NCBI RefSeq assembly: GCF_900605015.1
Contig: NZ_LR027573.1
Location: 634,843 to 671,384, forward strand
DNA from: Olsenella sp. Marseille-P4559
GTDB taxonomy: Bacteria > Actinomycetota > Coriobacteriia > Coriobacteriales > Atopobiaceae
Direction: 5' to 3'
Length of the DNA stretch: 36,542 nucleotides
Shown: positions 7,502 to 15,992 of the stretch, one piece after another
Numbering within the stretch: position 1 is the stretch's first letter
Layout of the letters: each line of letters starts with the position of its first letter
Translations under genes and position numbers: made by a program
The notes under the pieces: model-generated
Databases searched by the model: none
Told to the model about the DNA's origin: nothing
The model's input: the letters and a program-made list of their open reading frames with translations, nothing else

Positions 7502-8392
7502 ATGAAGCTGTCGACCGAAGGGCGCAACCCTTCGACCATGCATCTGGACGAGATGAGCCCACGCGAGCTGGTGGGGGCGATGAATGTCGAGGACCACAAG
7601 GTCGCCGATGCGGTCGGCGAGGTCCTAGACGAGGTTGCCCAGGCCATCGAGTGGGGCATCGCCTCTGTCAGGGCCGGTGGCAGGATCGTCTACTTCGGGG
7701 CGGGGACCTCGGGCAGGCTCGGGGTGCTCGATGCAGTCGAGTGCCCGCCGACCTTTGGCGTCTCGCCTGATGTCGTGGTGGGCCTCATCGCCGGAGGGGA
7801 AGGCGCCTTCGTGCGGGCCGTCGAGGGCGCAGAGGATTCATTGACCCTCTGCGGCGAGGAGCTCGACGCGATCGGCCTTTCGGAGCGCGATCTGGCCATC
7901 GGCATCGCTGCAAGCGGCCGCACCCCCTATGCAATCGGCGGACTCAGGCATGCCAGGGAGCTCGGCTGCCACACGGTCGCGATAGCCTGCAACCGGCACT
8001 CAAAGATCGGCGAGGTGGCAGACCTGGCGATCGAGCCCTGCTGCGGTCCCGAGGTGCTCTGCGGCTCAACGCGCCTCAAGGCCGGCACAGCCCAGAAGAT
8101 GGTGCTAAACATGATCTCGACCGGCGTGATGGTGGGGCTCGGGAAGGCCTACGAGAACCTGATGGTGGACGTGAGGCAGTCCAACGAGAAGCTCGTGGCC
8201 CGTGCCCAGAACATCGTGATGGCAGCATGCGGCTGCACCCGAGCCGAGGCGGCTGCGGCACTGGCTGCCGGGGGCGGCTCTGCCAAGCGCGCCATCGTTG
8301 CCCTCAAGGTGCCCTGCTCGGCCGAGGAGGCCGCGTCACGCCTCGAGAGGGCTGCAGGCCGGGTGCGCGAGGCCTGCGCACCCGGCAGATAG
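7502..8392 (+). CDS. murQ: N-acetylmuramic acid 6-phosphate etherase
   Basis: Cleaves the lactyl ether of MurNAc-6-phosphate to give GlcNAc-6-phosphate and D-lactate in the cytoplasm. The protein has 296 residues, the usual length. It begins MKLSTEGRNPSTMHLDEM and has the SIS signature FGAGTSGRLGVLDAVECPPT, the IAASGRTPYAIGG motif and LKAGTAQKMVLNMISTG, all diagnostic of MurQ. It is the second gene of the operon, tightly spaced after murR and 71 bases before murP. Confidence 0.96.
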   Translation: MKLSTEGRNPSTMHLDEMSPRELVGAMNVEDHKVADAVGEVLDEVAQAIEWGIASVRAGGRIVYFGAGTSGRLGVLDAVECPPTFGVSPDVVVGLIAGGEGAFVRAVEGAEDSLTLCGEELDAIGLSERDLAIGIAASGRTPYAIGGLRHARELGCHTVAIACNRHSKIGEVADLAIEPCCGPEVLCGSTRLKAGTAQKMVLNMISTGVMVGLGKAYENLMVDVRQSNEKLVARAQNIVMAACGCTRAEAAAALAAGGGSAKRAIVALKVPCSAEEAASRLERAAGRVREACAPGR

Positions 8393-8463
8393 CGGTGTTC
8401 CGCGGATGGCAGGGCGCATCCGTCAGACATAATGCATGGACGGGAACGAGAGAAGGAGCAAGC

Positions 8464-9948
8464 ATGAGCATGGACTACGGAAAGGTCGCCCAGAGCATCC
8501 TCGATGCGGTCGGCGGCAAAACGAACGTCGTGAGCAACATGGCGTGCATGACGAGGGTGAGGATCAAGGTCCATGATCCCTCCAGAGTCGACGAGGCTGC
8601 CATCAGGCAGATCAAAGGCGTGATGGGTCTGGTCGCGGATGGGGACCACTACGAAATCGTCCTCGGGCCGGGCACGGTGAACAAGGTGCTCGAGCCCCTG
8701 TCGAAGCTTACCGGCATTAGGCCTGACGATGTGACCAACGAGGTGCTCATCACGGCTGCTGCCAACAAGACTACCCAGAAGGCAAAGCACGACAAGCCGG
8801 TCCAACGCTTCCTGAAGAAGATTGCGAACATCTTCGTGCCGCTGCTGCCAGGCATCATCGCTGCCGGCCTCATCAACGGCATCGCCAACGTCATCAACGT
8901 CTCGAGCGGCGATGCCTTTACAGGCGTCTGGTGGTACCAGTGCATCCGCACCATGGGCTGGGCTCTCTTCCTGTACCTGCCGCTCTTTGTCGGCATGAAT
9001 GCCAGCAAGGAGTTCGGCGGATCGGGCATCCTCGGCGCCATGGCAGGTGCCCTGTCCATCGCGAATGCCGCCATGCCGCTTCTGGCCAAGTCGAAGGATG
9101 GTGCGGTCCTCGTGAGCCTGCCGCTGGCCCTCCCGGTGCCCTCGTTCGCCGATGGTGCCTTCGCGGTCAGCTTCTCGACGGTCTACAACCCCGCTGCAGG
9201 CGGCCTTCTGGGTGCCCTTATCTGCGGCATCTTCTTTGCCTGGCTTGAGAAGAAGTTTCACAAGGCGATGCCGAGCATGCTCGATACCTTCCTGACGCCG
9301 CTCTTCACGGTCTGCATCGGCGCAGTGGCGTCTGTCCTTGTGCTGCAGCCGCTCGGCGCCTTCCTGACCCAGGCCATCTTCGTGATCCTGTTCTTCTTCT
9401 ACAACACCCTCGGCGTCTTCGGTGCCTACCTACTCTCCGCCATCTTCCTGCCGCTCGTGTCGGTCGGCCTGCACCAGGCCCTGACGCCAATCCACGCAAT
9501 GCTCAACGATCCTGCCGGCCCTTCGGCAGGCGTGAACTACCTGCTCCCGATCTTGATGATGGCAGGCGGCGGCCAGGTCGGCGCAGGCATCGCCCTCTAT
9601 GTCAAGACCAGGAACGAGCGCGTCAGGACCTACCTGCGCGAGTCCATCCCGGTCGGCATCCTCGGCGTCGGCGAGCCGCTGATGTATGCCGTGACCCTGC
9701 CCCTCGGCAAGCCCTTCGTGACGGCCTGCCTCGGTGCCGGCGTCGGCGGCGTCCTCGCCTGGCTCTTCCACCTCGGCACGGTCTCCCAGGGCGTCTCGGG
9801 CCTCTTCGGGCTCCTGATCGTGGTGCCAGGCACCCAGCTCTACTATGTGATCGCGATGCTCGCCGCCTATGCGGCAGGCTTTGCCTTCACCTGCTTCTTC
9901 GGTGTGGACGAGGCCCGCATCGACGATGTCTTCGGCACGGAGGCATAA
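8464..9948 (+). CDS. murP: PTS EIIBC for N-acetylmuramic acid
   Basis: A glucose-superfamily PTS permease with EIIB first and EIIC second and no EIIA, as in MurP. The phosphocysteine is C28 in NMACMTRVRIKV. The EIIC part has many hydrophobic segments and the conserved GVGEPLMYAVTLPLGKP. Length is 494 residues. The start at ATG 8464 follows AGAAGGAG (8451-8458), and upstream in-frame codons overlap murQ and are rejected. Context between murQ and mupG supports MurNAc, or MurNAc-containing disaccharides, as substrate. A separate glucose-type EIIA must come from elsewhere, since none of that type is in the window. Confidence 0.92.
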   Translation: MSMDYGKVAQSILDAVGGKTNVVSNMACMTRVRIKVHDPSRVDEAAIRQIKGVMGLVADGDHYEIVLGPGTVNKVLEPLSKLTGIRPDDVTNEVLITAAANKTTQKAKHDKPVQRFLKKIANIFVPLLPGIIAAGLINGIANVINVSSGDAFTGVWWYQCIRTMGWALFLYLPLFVGMNASKEFGGSGILGAMAGALSIANAAMPLLAKSKDGAVLVSLPLALPVPSFADGAFAVSFSTVYNPAAGGLLGALICGIFFAWLEKKFHKAMPSMLDTFLTPLFTVCIGAVASVLVLQPLGAFLTQAIFVILFFFYNTLGVFGAYLLSAIFLPLVSVGLHQALTPIHAMLNDPAGPSAGVNYLLPILMMAGGGQVGAGIALYVKTRNERVRTYLRESIPVGILGVGEPLMYAVTLPLGKPFVTACLGAGVGGVLAWLFHLGTVSQGVSGLFGLLIVVPGTQLYYVIAMLAAYAAGFAFTCFFGVDEARIDDVFGTEA

Positions 9949-9971
9949 GGCGCGAGGCTCATGGTCTTCCT

Positions 9972-10001
9972 GGAGCCTGCAGGACCGGTGCCGCAGGCTC
10001 C
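9972..10001 (+). promoter_or_regulatory. Hairpin between murP and mupG
   Basis: A perfect 9-bp stem, GGAGCCTGC at 9972-9980 with its complement at 9993-10001, around a 12-base loop. No strong U-tract follows, so it is more likely to set relative expression or mRNA stability within the operon than to stop transcription. Confidence 0.55.
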
Positions 10002-10044
10002 ATTTGGGCAGGAGCCCCAGAGACCAGCTATCAGGGAGGACTCA

Positions 10045-11106
10045 ATGGAAACTGGCATATCCATCTACCTCTCTCAGGATCCAGAGGCGCAGGCAGCGCT
10101 CGTCGAGCGCTCTGGCACCGCAGGCGTCCGCTATGCCTTCACGTCGCTCCATATCCCCGAAGAGGCGGGTGTCGACTATAGGACCCGCGCACGGCAGCTG
10201 CTCGCGCTCTGCCATGGCCACGGCATCGCCCTCATTGCCGACATTGCGCCGGCGACCCTGAAGAAGCTGGGCTGCGAGAACTTTGAAGAGCTGCGGCGGC
10301 TCGGCGTCGAGTATGTGCGCCTGGATGACGGGTTCGACGCCACGCGGACGGTGGAGCTCTCCGGCATCTTCCATGTGGTCTTCAATGCCTCCACGATCTC
10401 TGAGACAGACATCGTGGCCTGGAGGGCAGCCGATGCCGACTTCTCCCGCTTCGCTGCCTGCCACAACTTCTATCCCAAGCCGCTCACGGGCCTTGCGGTC
10501 GAGGATGTTGCCGCCATGAATGCCCGCCTCAAGGCTCTGGGGTTCCAGGTCATGGGGTTCGTTCCCGGCGACCGCGACCTCAGAGGCCCGCTCCATGAGG
10601 GGCTGCCGACAGTCGAGGCACATCGGGGAGACACCGGGGGAAAGCTGGCCCTCGACATGCTCGAGCTCGGAGATGCGGGCTGCGATGTGGTCCTTCTGGG
10701 CGACCCGGGCGCCTCGCCGGAGCTCTGGCGGCGCATGGCAGAGATCTCGTCGGGATGCCTCAGCCTGCATGCCGAGCTCGACGCTCCCTTCCGGCATCTC
10801 TTCGGCCGCATCCAGCACGAGAGGCCCGATTCCTCGCCCTGGATCGTGCGTTCGCAGGAGTCGAGGCTCTGGGACGACGTACCCGAACCGCCGTCTCCCC
10901 AAGAGCATCCCGGTGCCGTAGCGCAGCCCGGCGACATCCTCATGAGCACGACGGCCTACGGCCGCTATGCCGGTGAGCTCGAGATCGCACGCAAGCGCTT
11001 CCCCCTCGACGGGCGCGACATCAAAGTCGGGCAGGTGGTGGCGACAGGCCTCCCCTTCCTTCCCCACGTCAAGAGAGGCGCGGGCTTCCGCTTCGTGGAG
11101 GTCTGA
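10045..11106 (+). CDS. mupG: 6-phospho-N-acetylmuramidase (DUF871 family)
   Basis: A 353-residue protein of the DUF871 family, whose characterised member MupG cleaves MurNAc-6-phosphate-GlcNAc exolytically to GlcNAc and MurNAc-6-phosphate. The start METGISIYLSQD at ATG 10045 is behind AGGGAGGA. The TIM-barrel strand VRLDDGFDA, the ACHNFYPKPLTGLA motif and FVPGDRDLRGPLHEGLPTVE are typical. The C-terminal small domain includes GDILMSTTAYGRYAGELEIA. Placed after murP and murQ, it completes a route in which imported MurNAc-containing disaccharide phosphate is split and then de-etherified. A terminator follows. Confidence 0.93.
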   Translation: METGISIYLSQDPEAQAALVERSGTAGVRYAFTSLHIPEEAGVDYRTRARQLLALCHGHGIALIADIAPATLKKLGCENFEELRRLGVEYVRLDDGFDATRTVELSGIFHVVFNASTISETDIVAWRAADADFSRFAACHNFYPKPLTGLAVEDVAAMNARLKALGFQVMGFVPGDRDLRGPLHEGLPTVEAHRGDTGGKLALDMLELGDAGCDVVLLGDPGASPELWRRMAEISSGCLSLHAELDAPFRHLFGRIQHERPDSSPWIVRSQESRLWDDVPEPPSPQEHPGAVAQPGDILMSTTAYGRYAGELEIARKRFPLDGRDIKVGQVVATGLPFLPHVKRGAGFRFVEV

Positions 11107-11130
11107 GATGGGGATGGCAGCATGCTGACA

Positions 11131-11167
11131 GGGCGGGCAGACCCTCACGGATCTGCCCGCCCGTTTT
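11131..11167 (+). terminator. Rho-independent terminator of mur operon
   Basis: A perfect 11-bp stem, GGGCGGGCAGA (11131-11141) with TCTGCCCGCCC (11152-11162), followed by GTTTTGTG. It lies between two convergent genes, mupG and the EIICB gene, whose stop is at 11185. On the minus strand it lacks a good U-tract. Confidence 0.85.
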
Positions 11168-11184
11168 GTGTTGGCTTGCAAAGG

Positions 11185-12696
11185 CTACATCTTGAGGGCG
11201 CTGTGCAGCTGCGTTGCGATGTTCTCGACCGCCGGACCGTAGATGACATGGACGTGGGTGTCGGACATCCTCTTAACGCCCAGAGAGCCCGACCTCTTGA
11301 GCATGTCCTCGTCGATCAGCGACATGTCCCTCACGTCGACCCGGAGACGCGTGATGCAGTTGTTGATGCTGACGATGTTGTCTGTGCCGCCAAGGCCCTC
11401 GACGATATAGGCAAGCTGCGGCGTCATGACCCCCTCGGCGATCTCCGCCCTCTCGGCGGCCTCGGCCGAGTCGTCCGACGCGTCGATCACGACGTGCCTC
11501 GCCGTAAGGTACCTGTAGAACACGAAGTAGTAGGCGAAGAAGTACGCGGCACCAAGGGGTATGACCATGTACCAGCGGGAACCAGGCTGCAGCACGCCCC
11601 AGATGAAGAAGTCGATGACGCCGCCGCCCGTACCGCCAATCGAGACGCCCAGCATATGCGTGAGCATGAAGGAGAGGCCCGCCATCACGGAGTGGAAGGC
11701 ATAGAGCACCGGTGCCGCGAAGAGGAACGAGAACTCAAGCGGCTCGGTGATGCCGGAAACGAACGCCGTCACCGCACCGGCGACGACGAGTGCCTTGACG
11801 CCGTCGCGCCTGCTCTCAGGCGCGGAGCGGATGATGGCGAGAGCCGCAGCGGGAAGGCCAAAGAGCATGAATGCGAACTTGCCTTCCGCGAGGTAGCGGG
11901 TGTAGTCAGACAACGCCGCCGTGCCCATGCCATCAACGTACTGATAGAAGATATTGAGGCAGCCCTCGGTCCCATTGAGCACACCGCCGATGGAGGTCGT
12001 GCGGAAGAGCTGGTTGATGATGTGATGGAGGCCGGTCGGGATGAGGCCGCGCTCCGCCAGACCAAAGAGGAAGACGCCCAGGTTCCCGAGGCTTGCGATG
12101 GCCGTGCCAAGAGCCGTGATGGCGACCGAGAGGGGCAGCCAGACGAACGGCGAGAGAATGCCCAGGATGAGCATTGCGGCGAACACGACGATTGCCACAG
12201 AGCGTTTCCCGCCGTAGAAGGAGATGGCAACGGGAAGCTTCGTGTCGATGAAACGGTCGTGCAGCGCAGCCGTGAGACAGCCGACGACAATGCCCCCGAA
12301 GGCGGACATGTTCGGCGTACCCTCGACTCCAAGCACGCCCGCCGTATCGAGCGAGCCGAAATCGACGAGGCCGCTCTTGACCATTGCCGCGCCGGCGGCG
12401 ATGAACGTGTAGTAGCCGACGAAGCCCGCGAAGGCGGCTATCTCCTTGTCCTTCCGGGCGAGCCCTAGTGCAAGGCAGACGGCAAACAGCACGGGGATCT
12501 GTGCATAGACCGCGTTCGCCACCGATTTGACCGTGGCGAAGACGAACCCAACCGGTGCCGTCGGCGCGAAGGCCGGCACTGCGGCAATGACCGCATCCTT
12601 CGTCAGGGCGCTCATAACTCCCAGAAGCAGGCCGACCGCCGAAAGCGCCGCAATCGGCAGCATCAGGCTCTGCCCCAGCTTAGAGAGGTAGTCCAT
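11185..12696 (-). CDS. PTS EIICB, alpha-glucoside/maltose type
   Basis: A glucose-superfamily permease of about 503 residues in the order EIIC then EIIB. EIIC contains TGLHHIINQLF, GITEPLEFSFLFAAP and several membrane segments. After a linker rich in Ala and Glu, EIIB has its phosphocysteine in NNCITRLRVDV, then VHVIYGPAVENIA. Start at ATG 12696 (MDYLSKLGQSLMLPIAALSA), behind GGAGG; the ATG 30 bases upstream is less likely. It follows the GH4 gene by 165 bases and would be co-transcribed with it. The pairing suggests uptake of maltose or other alpha-glucosides as 6-phosphates. No EIIA is present. Confidence 0.88.
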   Translation of the reverse strand: MDYLSKLGQSLMLPIAALSAVGLLLGVMSALTKDAVIAAVPAFAPTAPVGFVFATVKSVANAVYAQIPVLFAVCLALGLARKDKEIAAFAGFVGYYTFIAAGAAMVKSGLVDFGSLDTAGVLGVEGTPNMSAFGGIVVGCLTAALHDRFIDTKLPVAISFYGGKRSVAIVVFAAMLILGILSPFVWLPLSVAITALGTAIASLGNLGVFLFGLAERGLIPTGLHHIINQLFRTTSIGGVLNGTEGCLNIFYQYVDGMGTAALSDYTRYLAEGKFAFMLFGLPAAALAIIRSAPESRRDGVKALVVAGAVTAFVSGITEPLEFSFLFAAPVLYAFHSVMAGLSFMLTHMLGVSIGGTGGGVIDFFIWGVLQPGSRWYMVIPLGAAYFFAYYFVFYRYLTARHVVIDASDDSAEAAERAEIAEGVMTPQLAYIVEGLGGTDNIVSINNCITRLRVDVRDMSLIDEDMLKRSGSLGVKRMSDTHVHVIYGPAVENIATQLHSALKM

Positions 12697-12793
12697 GACC
12701 TTGCCCCTCCGTCTTGTATCTCCCATGCTCTCCCCTTATCGCAGATGTTCCCGTCACAGAAAGCCGCCACATCGCGGCAGACGAGCCATACGG

Positions 12794-12830
12794 CCTGCGT
12801 CGGCCGCAATTGCCCTCAGCCCGACGCAGG
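12794..12830 (-). promoter_or_regulatory. Intergenic hairpin between GH4 and EIICB genes
   Basis: A perfect 10-bp stem, CCTGCGTCGG at 12794-12803 with its complement at 12821-12830, around a 17-base loop, in the 165-base gap. No U-tract follows in the direction of transcription. It could protect the upstream transcript or tune expression of the permease. Confidence 0.5.
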
Positions 12831-12861
12831 TCGCTTTGCACGCTTCCGATGGCCCTCGACG

Positions 12862-14211
12862 CTACTTGAGCTCCGGCCAAAGGCCCTTGTTCTCCTCAAT
12901 CAGGACATCGAGGATCTCGCGTGCCTTCTTCGTGTCGTTCACGAGGCGGTTCAGCGTCATTGCCTCGAGCGCCTTCTGGTAGCTGCGTTCGAAGTACGCG
13001 TCCACGAGCAGTTTCTCGCAGGAGACCTGCTGGACGAGAAGGCCGAGGTAGAACTGCGGGATGTTGCCGACGCCCATCGGACGGGGGCCGTTGGCGGTGA
13101 GCTCGGCGACGACCTCGACCATCGCGTCGTCCTGCATGTTGTTGATGAGGCCGTTGTTTTCGGTGATGATGATGTAGCGACGGCCCGTGTTGTGGGCGAT
13201 GGCGGACGCCACCTCTATCATCATCTCGGCGTGAGCGTCAGAGTGGATGTCGACTATGCCCTTCGTCGTGCCGGCATCGATGCAGCGGTGGCTCTCGCCG
13301 AACGCACGCTTCTCGCGTCCTTCGATGACCTCGTCGGCGCGGGTCTTGTTGTCGGCGGCCAGGCGTTCCTCATTCAGGTGCTGGAACTTGTAGAGCGGAT
13401 AGAGATAGTACTGGTCGTATGTGTTCGGCAGGAACTCGGGGTAGTCCTCCATCATCATCTGCACGTTGCCATACGTCTCGAGCCAGGAGGGATCCCGCTG
13501 CTCCGCGTCCTGCGGAAGGAATCCCCTCTCATGCACGAGCTTGCGAATCCTGGGCATGAGGTCCTCGCCCGTCGGCTTGTAGTACATGTGGGTGAACCAG
13601 CCGTAGTGGTTGAGGCCAAAGTAGACGGGCTCGAGATCGTTCCAGTCCACGCCAAGCAAACGGCTGGTGGAACGCACGACATTCTCGGGCTGATCGCAGA
13701 TGTTCAGAATCCTCTTGTCATCAGGGAACTCGCGACGCAGCGCCTCTGCCACGATGGCGGCAGGGTTCGAGTAGTTCAGGCACCACGCCTCTGGGGAATA
13801 CCGGCGGATGGCATGGATGGCGTGAATCATGTCGCCGATGGAGCGCATGCCGTAGGCCATGCCGCCGGCACCGACCGTCTCCTGGCCGATGATGCCGTGG
13901 TCGAAGCAGGAATGCTCGTCTGACCAGCGGCCCTCGAGCCCGCCCGAGCGCATCTGCATGAAGATGAAGTCCATGCCCGCGTACGCGGTCTCCTCGTCAG
14001 TGGTGTGGCAGATCTCCGCATCCGGGTACATCTCGCGGAAGAGAATCTCTCCGAACTTTCCCACCGGCTCCTGGCGCGGGCCGTTGGTGTCGAAGAGAAC
14101 GAGCCTTGCGAGGGGAAAGTCCTTCTGGAGCCTCACGAAGCTCTTGAGGAAGCCCGGCGTATAGGTACTGCCGCCTCCGACGATACATACGTTGTAACGC
14201 TTCTCTCCCAT
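12862..14211 (-). CDS. GH4 family 6-phospho-alpha-glucosidase-like hydrolase
   Basis: A 449-residue member of glycoside hydrolase family 4, which uses NAD+ and a divalent metal in a redox-assisted elimination. NAD-binding GGGSTYTPG is near the N-terminus, followed by GQETVGAGGMAYGMRSIGD, LNYSNPAAIVAEALRR, the metal-ligand Cys in ICDQPE, and LNHYGWFTHM. The C-terminal ENKGLWPELK resembles GlvA/MalH 6-phospho-alpha-glucosidases. Those enzymes usually have CDMP where this has CDQP, so the exact sugar is not certain. Start at ATG 14211 behind GGAGAGGTGG. Divergent from two RpiR regulators and upstream of the EIICB gene, which should supply its phosphorylated substrate. Confidence 0.85.
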   Translation of the reverse strand: MGEKRYNVCIVGGGSTYTPGFLKSFVRLQKDFPLARLVLFDTNGPRQEPVGKFGEILFREMYPDAEICHTTDEETAYAGMDFIFMQMRSGGLEGRWSDEHSCFDHGIIGQETVGAGGMAYGMRSIGDMIHAIHAIRRYSPEAWCLNYSNPAAIVAEALRREFPDDKRILNICDQPENVVRSTSRLLGVDWNDLEPVYFGLNHYGWFTHMYYKPTGEDLMPRIRKLVHERGFLPQDAEQRDPSWLETYGNVQMMMEDYPEFLPNTYDQYYLYPLYKFQHLNEERLAADNKTRADEVIEGREKRAFGESHRCIDAGTTKGIVDIHSDAHAEMMIEVASAIAHNTGRRYIIITENNGLINNMQDDAMVEVVAELTANGPRPMGVGNIPQFYLGLLVQQVSCEKLLVDAYFERSYQKALEAMTLNRLVNDTKKAREILDVLIEENKGLWPELK

Positions 14212-14447
14212 TGCGCCCACCTCTCCGGTCGGAGCGGGCAGGAATGGGCCCTCCCGCCGACCTTTTAATAAAACGCAGGTACGATAAGGCATTTCCTTCT
14301 CTTTCCTGCTCTCGGCAAGAAAGATACCGCCTGTGGGATTCCAAGGGACGGCCGAGGTCGGTTACAGAAACTCATGCCATAATTTGTCACATGTTTCAAA
14401 TTCTGGAACGCTCCCGAGCAAGTCGTTTGCCAGAGGAGGCGCGTAGC

Positions 14448-15194
14448 TTGACCGACACAGCGTCCAGCTTCACGCCATCGGAGCTTGCCGTCCTTCGCTG
14501 CATCCAGGCCCATGGCGGAAGGGTCGCCGACCTCAGCGCAAGGGAGCTCGCGAGGGAGGCGGGATGCTCGGCCGCGACCGTAGTCAGGCTCTCCCGCAAG
14601 CTCGGCTATTCGGGCTACGCGGAGTATCGATTCGCGCTCATGCGACGAAAGCGCCCGTCGGTCACCGCGACCGGGCTACCCGAGCGCGACATCCTCGCGG
14701 AGATCGCCGCGGTTGCGCATCTCAACCAGGCCAGGATGATAGAGCGCGCCGCGGACCTGCTTGCCGAGCGCGAAGCCGTCATCCTCGTCGGAGGGGGCCT
14801 CACGCATACCGCGCTCGAGTATCTCCACCACTACCTCTTCTCGGCATCCTGCCCTACCATCTGCATGCCGAACGACGAGCTGTCATTCGATGCCATCGCA
14901 AGTGCGCCGTCAGACGCCGTCGTGCTCTGCGCGAGCGTCTCTGGCGCCGGATCCACCCTTGACCTGGCACGCAAGGCCCACAACCGTGGCTTGTTCGTCA
15001 TAGGCATCACCAGCTCGCTCACAAGCGACCTCATTACGTTCTGCGACATCCACCTCATGGCGACAAGCGCACCAAGGACCAACCCGCGCATCGCCTCGCG
15101 CCTCGGCATCATTGCGGTCATCGACGAAATCGCCCGCACCTATACCCATCGCCATCTCCATGGACAGGTGGTTGCCGAGGAGGCCCACGAATGA
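14448..15194 (+). CDS. RpiR-family regulator, first of a tandem pair
   Basis: A 248-residue RpiR-type regulator: HTH_6 domain (LAREAGCSAATVVRLSRKLG, then YSGYAEYRFAL) followed by a SIS domain (VILVGGGLTHTALEYLHHYL; VVLCASVSGAGSTLDLARKA). The start is probably TTG 14448, 8 bases after AGAGGAGG (14432-14439); ATG 14391 in the same frame has no clear ribosome binding site. Divergent from the GH4-EIICB genes across a 236-base region and presumably controls them in response to a phosphosugar. The stop overlaps the next gene's start (ATGA). Confidence 0.8.
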   Translation: MTDTASSFTPSELAVLRCIQAHGGRVADLSARELAREAGCSAATVVRLSRKLGYSGYAEYRFALMRRKRPSVTATGLPERDILAEIAAVAHLNQARMIERAADLLAEREAVILVGGGLTHTALEYLHHYLFSASCPTICMPNDELSFDAIASAPSDAVVLCASVSGAGSTLDLARKAHNRGLFVIGITSSLTSDLITFCDIHLMATSAPRTNPRIASRLGIIAVIDEIARTYTHRHLHGQVVAEEAHE

Positions 15195-15982
15195 TCGAGA
15201 CGTTCCGGGACGACATCCTTTCGACGCTTACGCCGGGAGAGCTTGACTTCCTCTATTTTGCAGAACTGCACCTGGGGGAGATCGCCGGGTGGGGCATCGA
15301 GGAGGCCGCCGGCGCAAGCTATGCCTCCACCGCCGTCATCGAGCGCGCCTGCAAGAAGCTTCGCCTCTCTGGCTATGCCGAGCTGCGCTTCCTTGTCAAA
15401 AGCGAGCTTGAGGGACGCACGCTCTCCGCACAGGACGGCGTCTCCGACTATGGGGCCGAGGCGGCGCAGGACGCCCTTCTGCGAGAGGCGAGCCTCACGT
15501 TCCGGAATGCGCCGCCCCCTCCGCTGTCACAGGCCGCCGCCATTGTCTGGCAGGCACGCAGCCTCGTCATCTTTGGAAGGGGGCTCTCGGAATTCCCTGC
15601 GGAATACCTCTCTGAATACCTGACGCGCATCGGCAGGCCCTGCCGGCGCTATCTAGACCCACCCTTCGCCTACCGCGACGCCTCCGCCTTCACAGAGCGG
15701 GACGCCATGGTCATCTTTTCTTCCGGAGGCAGGACCATACCCGTGGTAAAGGCCGCGGCCATCGCAAGGAAAAACAAGGCGAGCGTCATCGGCATCTGCT
15801 CGGACCGGGAAAGCCCCCTCTGGAAGATGGCGGGCATCGCGCTCCATGCCGCATCGGACCGGCTCACCATCAGCCAGATCGACCTCAACTCCCGCTTCAC
15901 CGAGTTTGCCATAGCCGATGCGCTTGTCGACGAGCTGCTCCGCAGGAGGGCAGACGGCTCGTCTGCGCCCGGCCCGAGTTAG
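15191..15982 (+). CDS. RpiR-family regulator, second of a tandem pair
   Basis: A 263-residue RpiR-like protein starting at ATG 15191, which overlaps the previous stop by four bases, so the two are translationally coupled. The N-terminal HTH_6 (AAGASYASTAVIERACKKLR, LSGYAELRF) is more divergent than in its partner. The SIS domain includes VIFGRGLSEFPAEYLSEYL and VIFSSGGRTIPVVKAAA. Tandem regulators of this kind might form a heterodimer. Its last 70 codons are repeated in degenerate form at 18423-18632, and the stop is only 10 bases from the convergent restriction gene. Confidence 0.8.
   Translation: MIETFRDDILSTLTPGELDFLYFAELHLGEIAGWGIEEAAGASYASTAVIERACKKLRLSGYAELRFLVKSELEGRTLSAQDGVSDYGAEAAQDALLREASLTFRNAPPPPLSQAAAIVWQARSLVIFGRGLSEFPAEYLSEYLTRIGRPCRRYLDPPFAYRDASAFTERDAMVIFSSGGRTIPVVKAAAIARKNKASVIGICSDRESPLWKMAGIALHAASDRLTISQIDLNSRFTEFAIADALVDELLRRRADGSSAPGPS
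15771..15982. repeat. Direct repeat copy A: 3' end of second RpiR gene
   Basis: Matches 18423-18632 in the same orientation at about 89% identity (roughly 21 differences over the first 195 bases, most of them at third codon positions, plus one missing codon near the end). This is the functional copy, ending at TAG 15980-15982. The restriction-modification genes lie between the two copies. Confidence 0.9.
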
Positions 15983-15992
15983 CAATTCGGCT

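Noticed and set aside
11122-12468. Long plus-strand frame of 448 codons opposite the EIICB gene
   Set aside because: Antisense shadow in GC-rich DNA; it even begins in the terminator of the mur operon.
12745-13923. Plus-strand frame opposite the GH4 gene
   Set aside because: Antisense shadow; the GH4 motifs on the minus strand explain the coding signal.
14350-14410. Possible RpiR operator TTTCAAATTCTGGAA in the divergent GH4/RpiR region
   Set aside because: Only an imperfect palindrome with a single copy; not enough to call a regulatory site.
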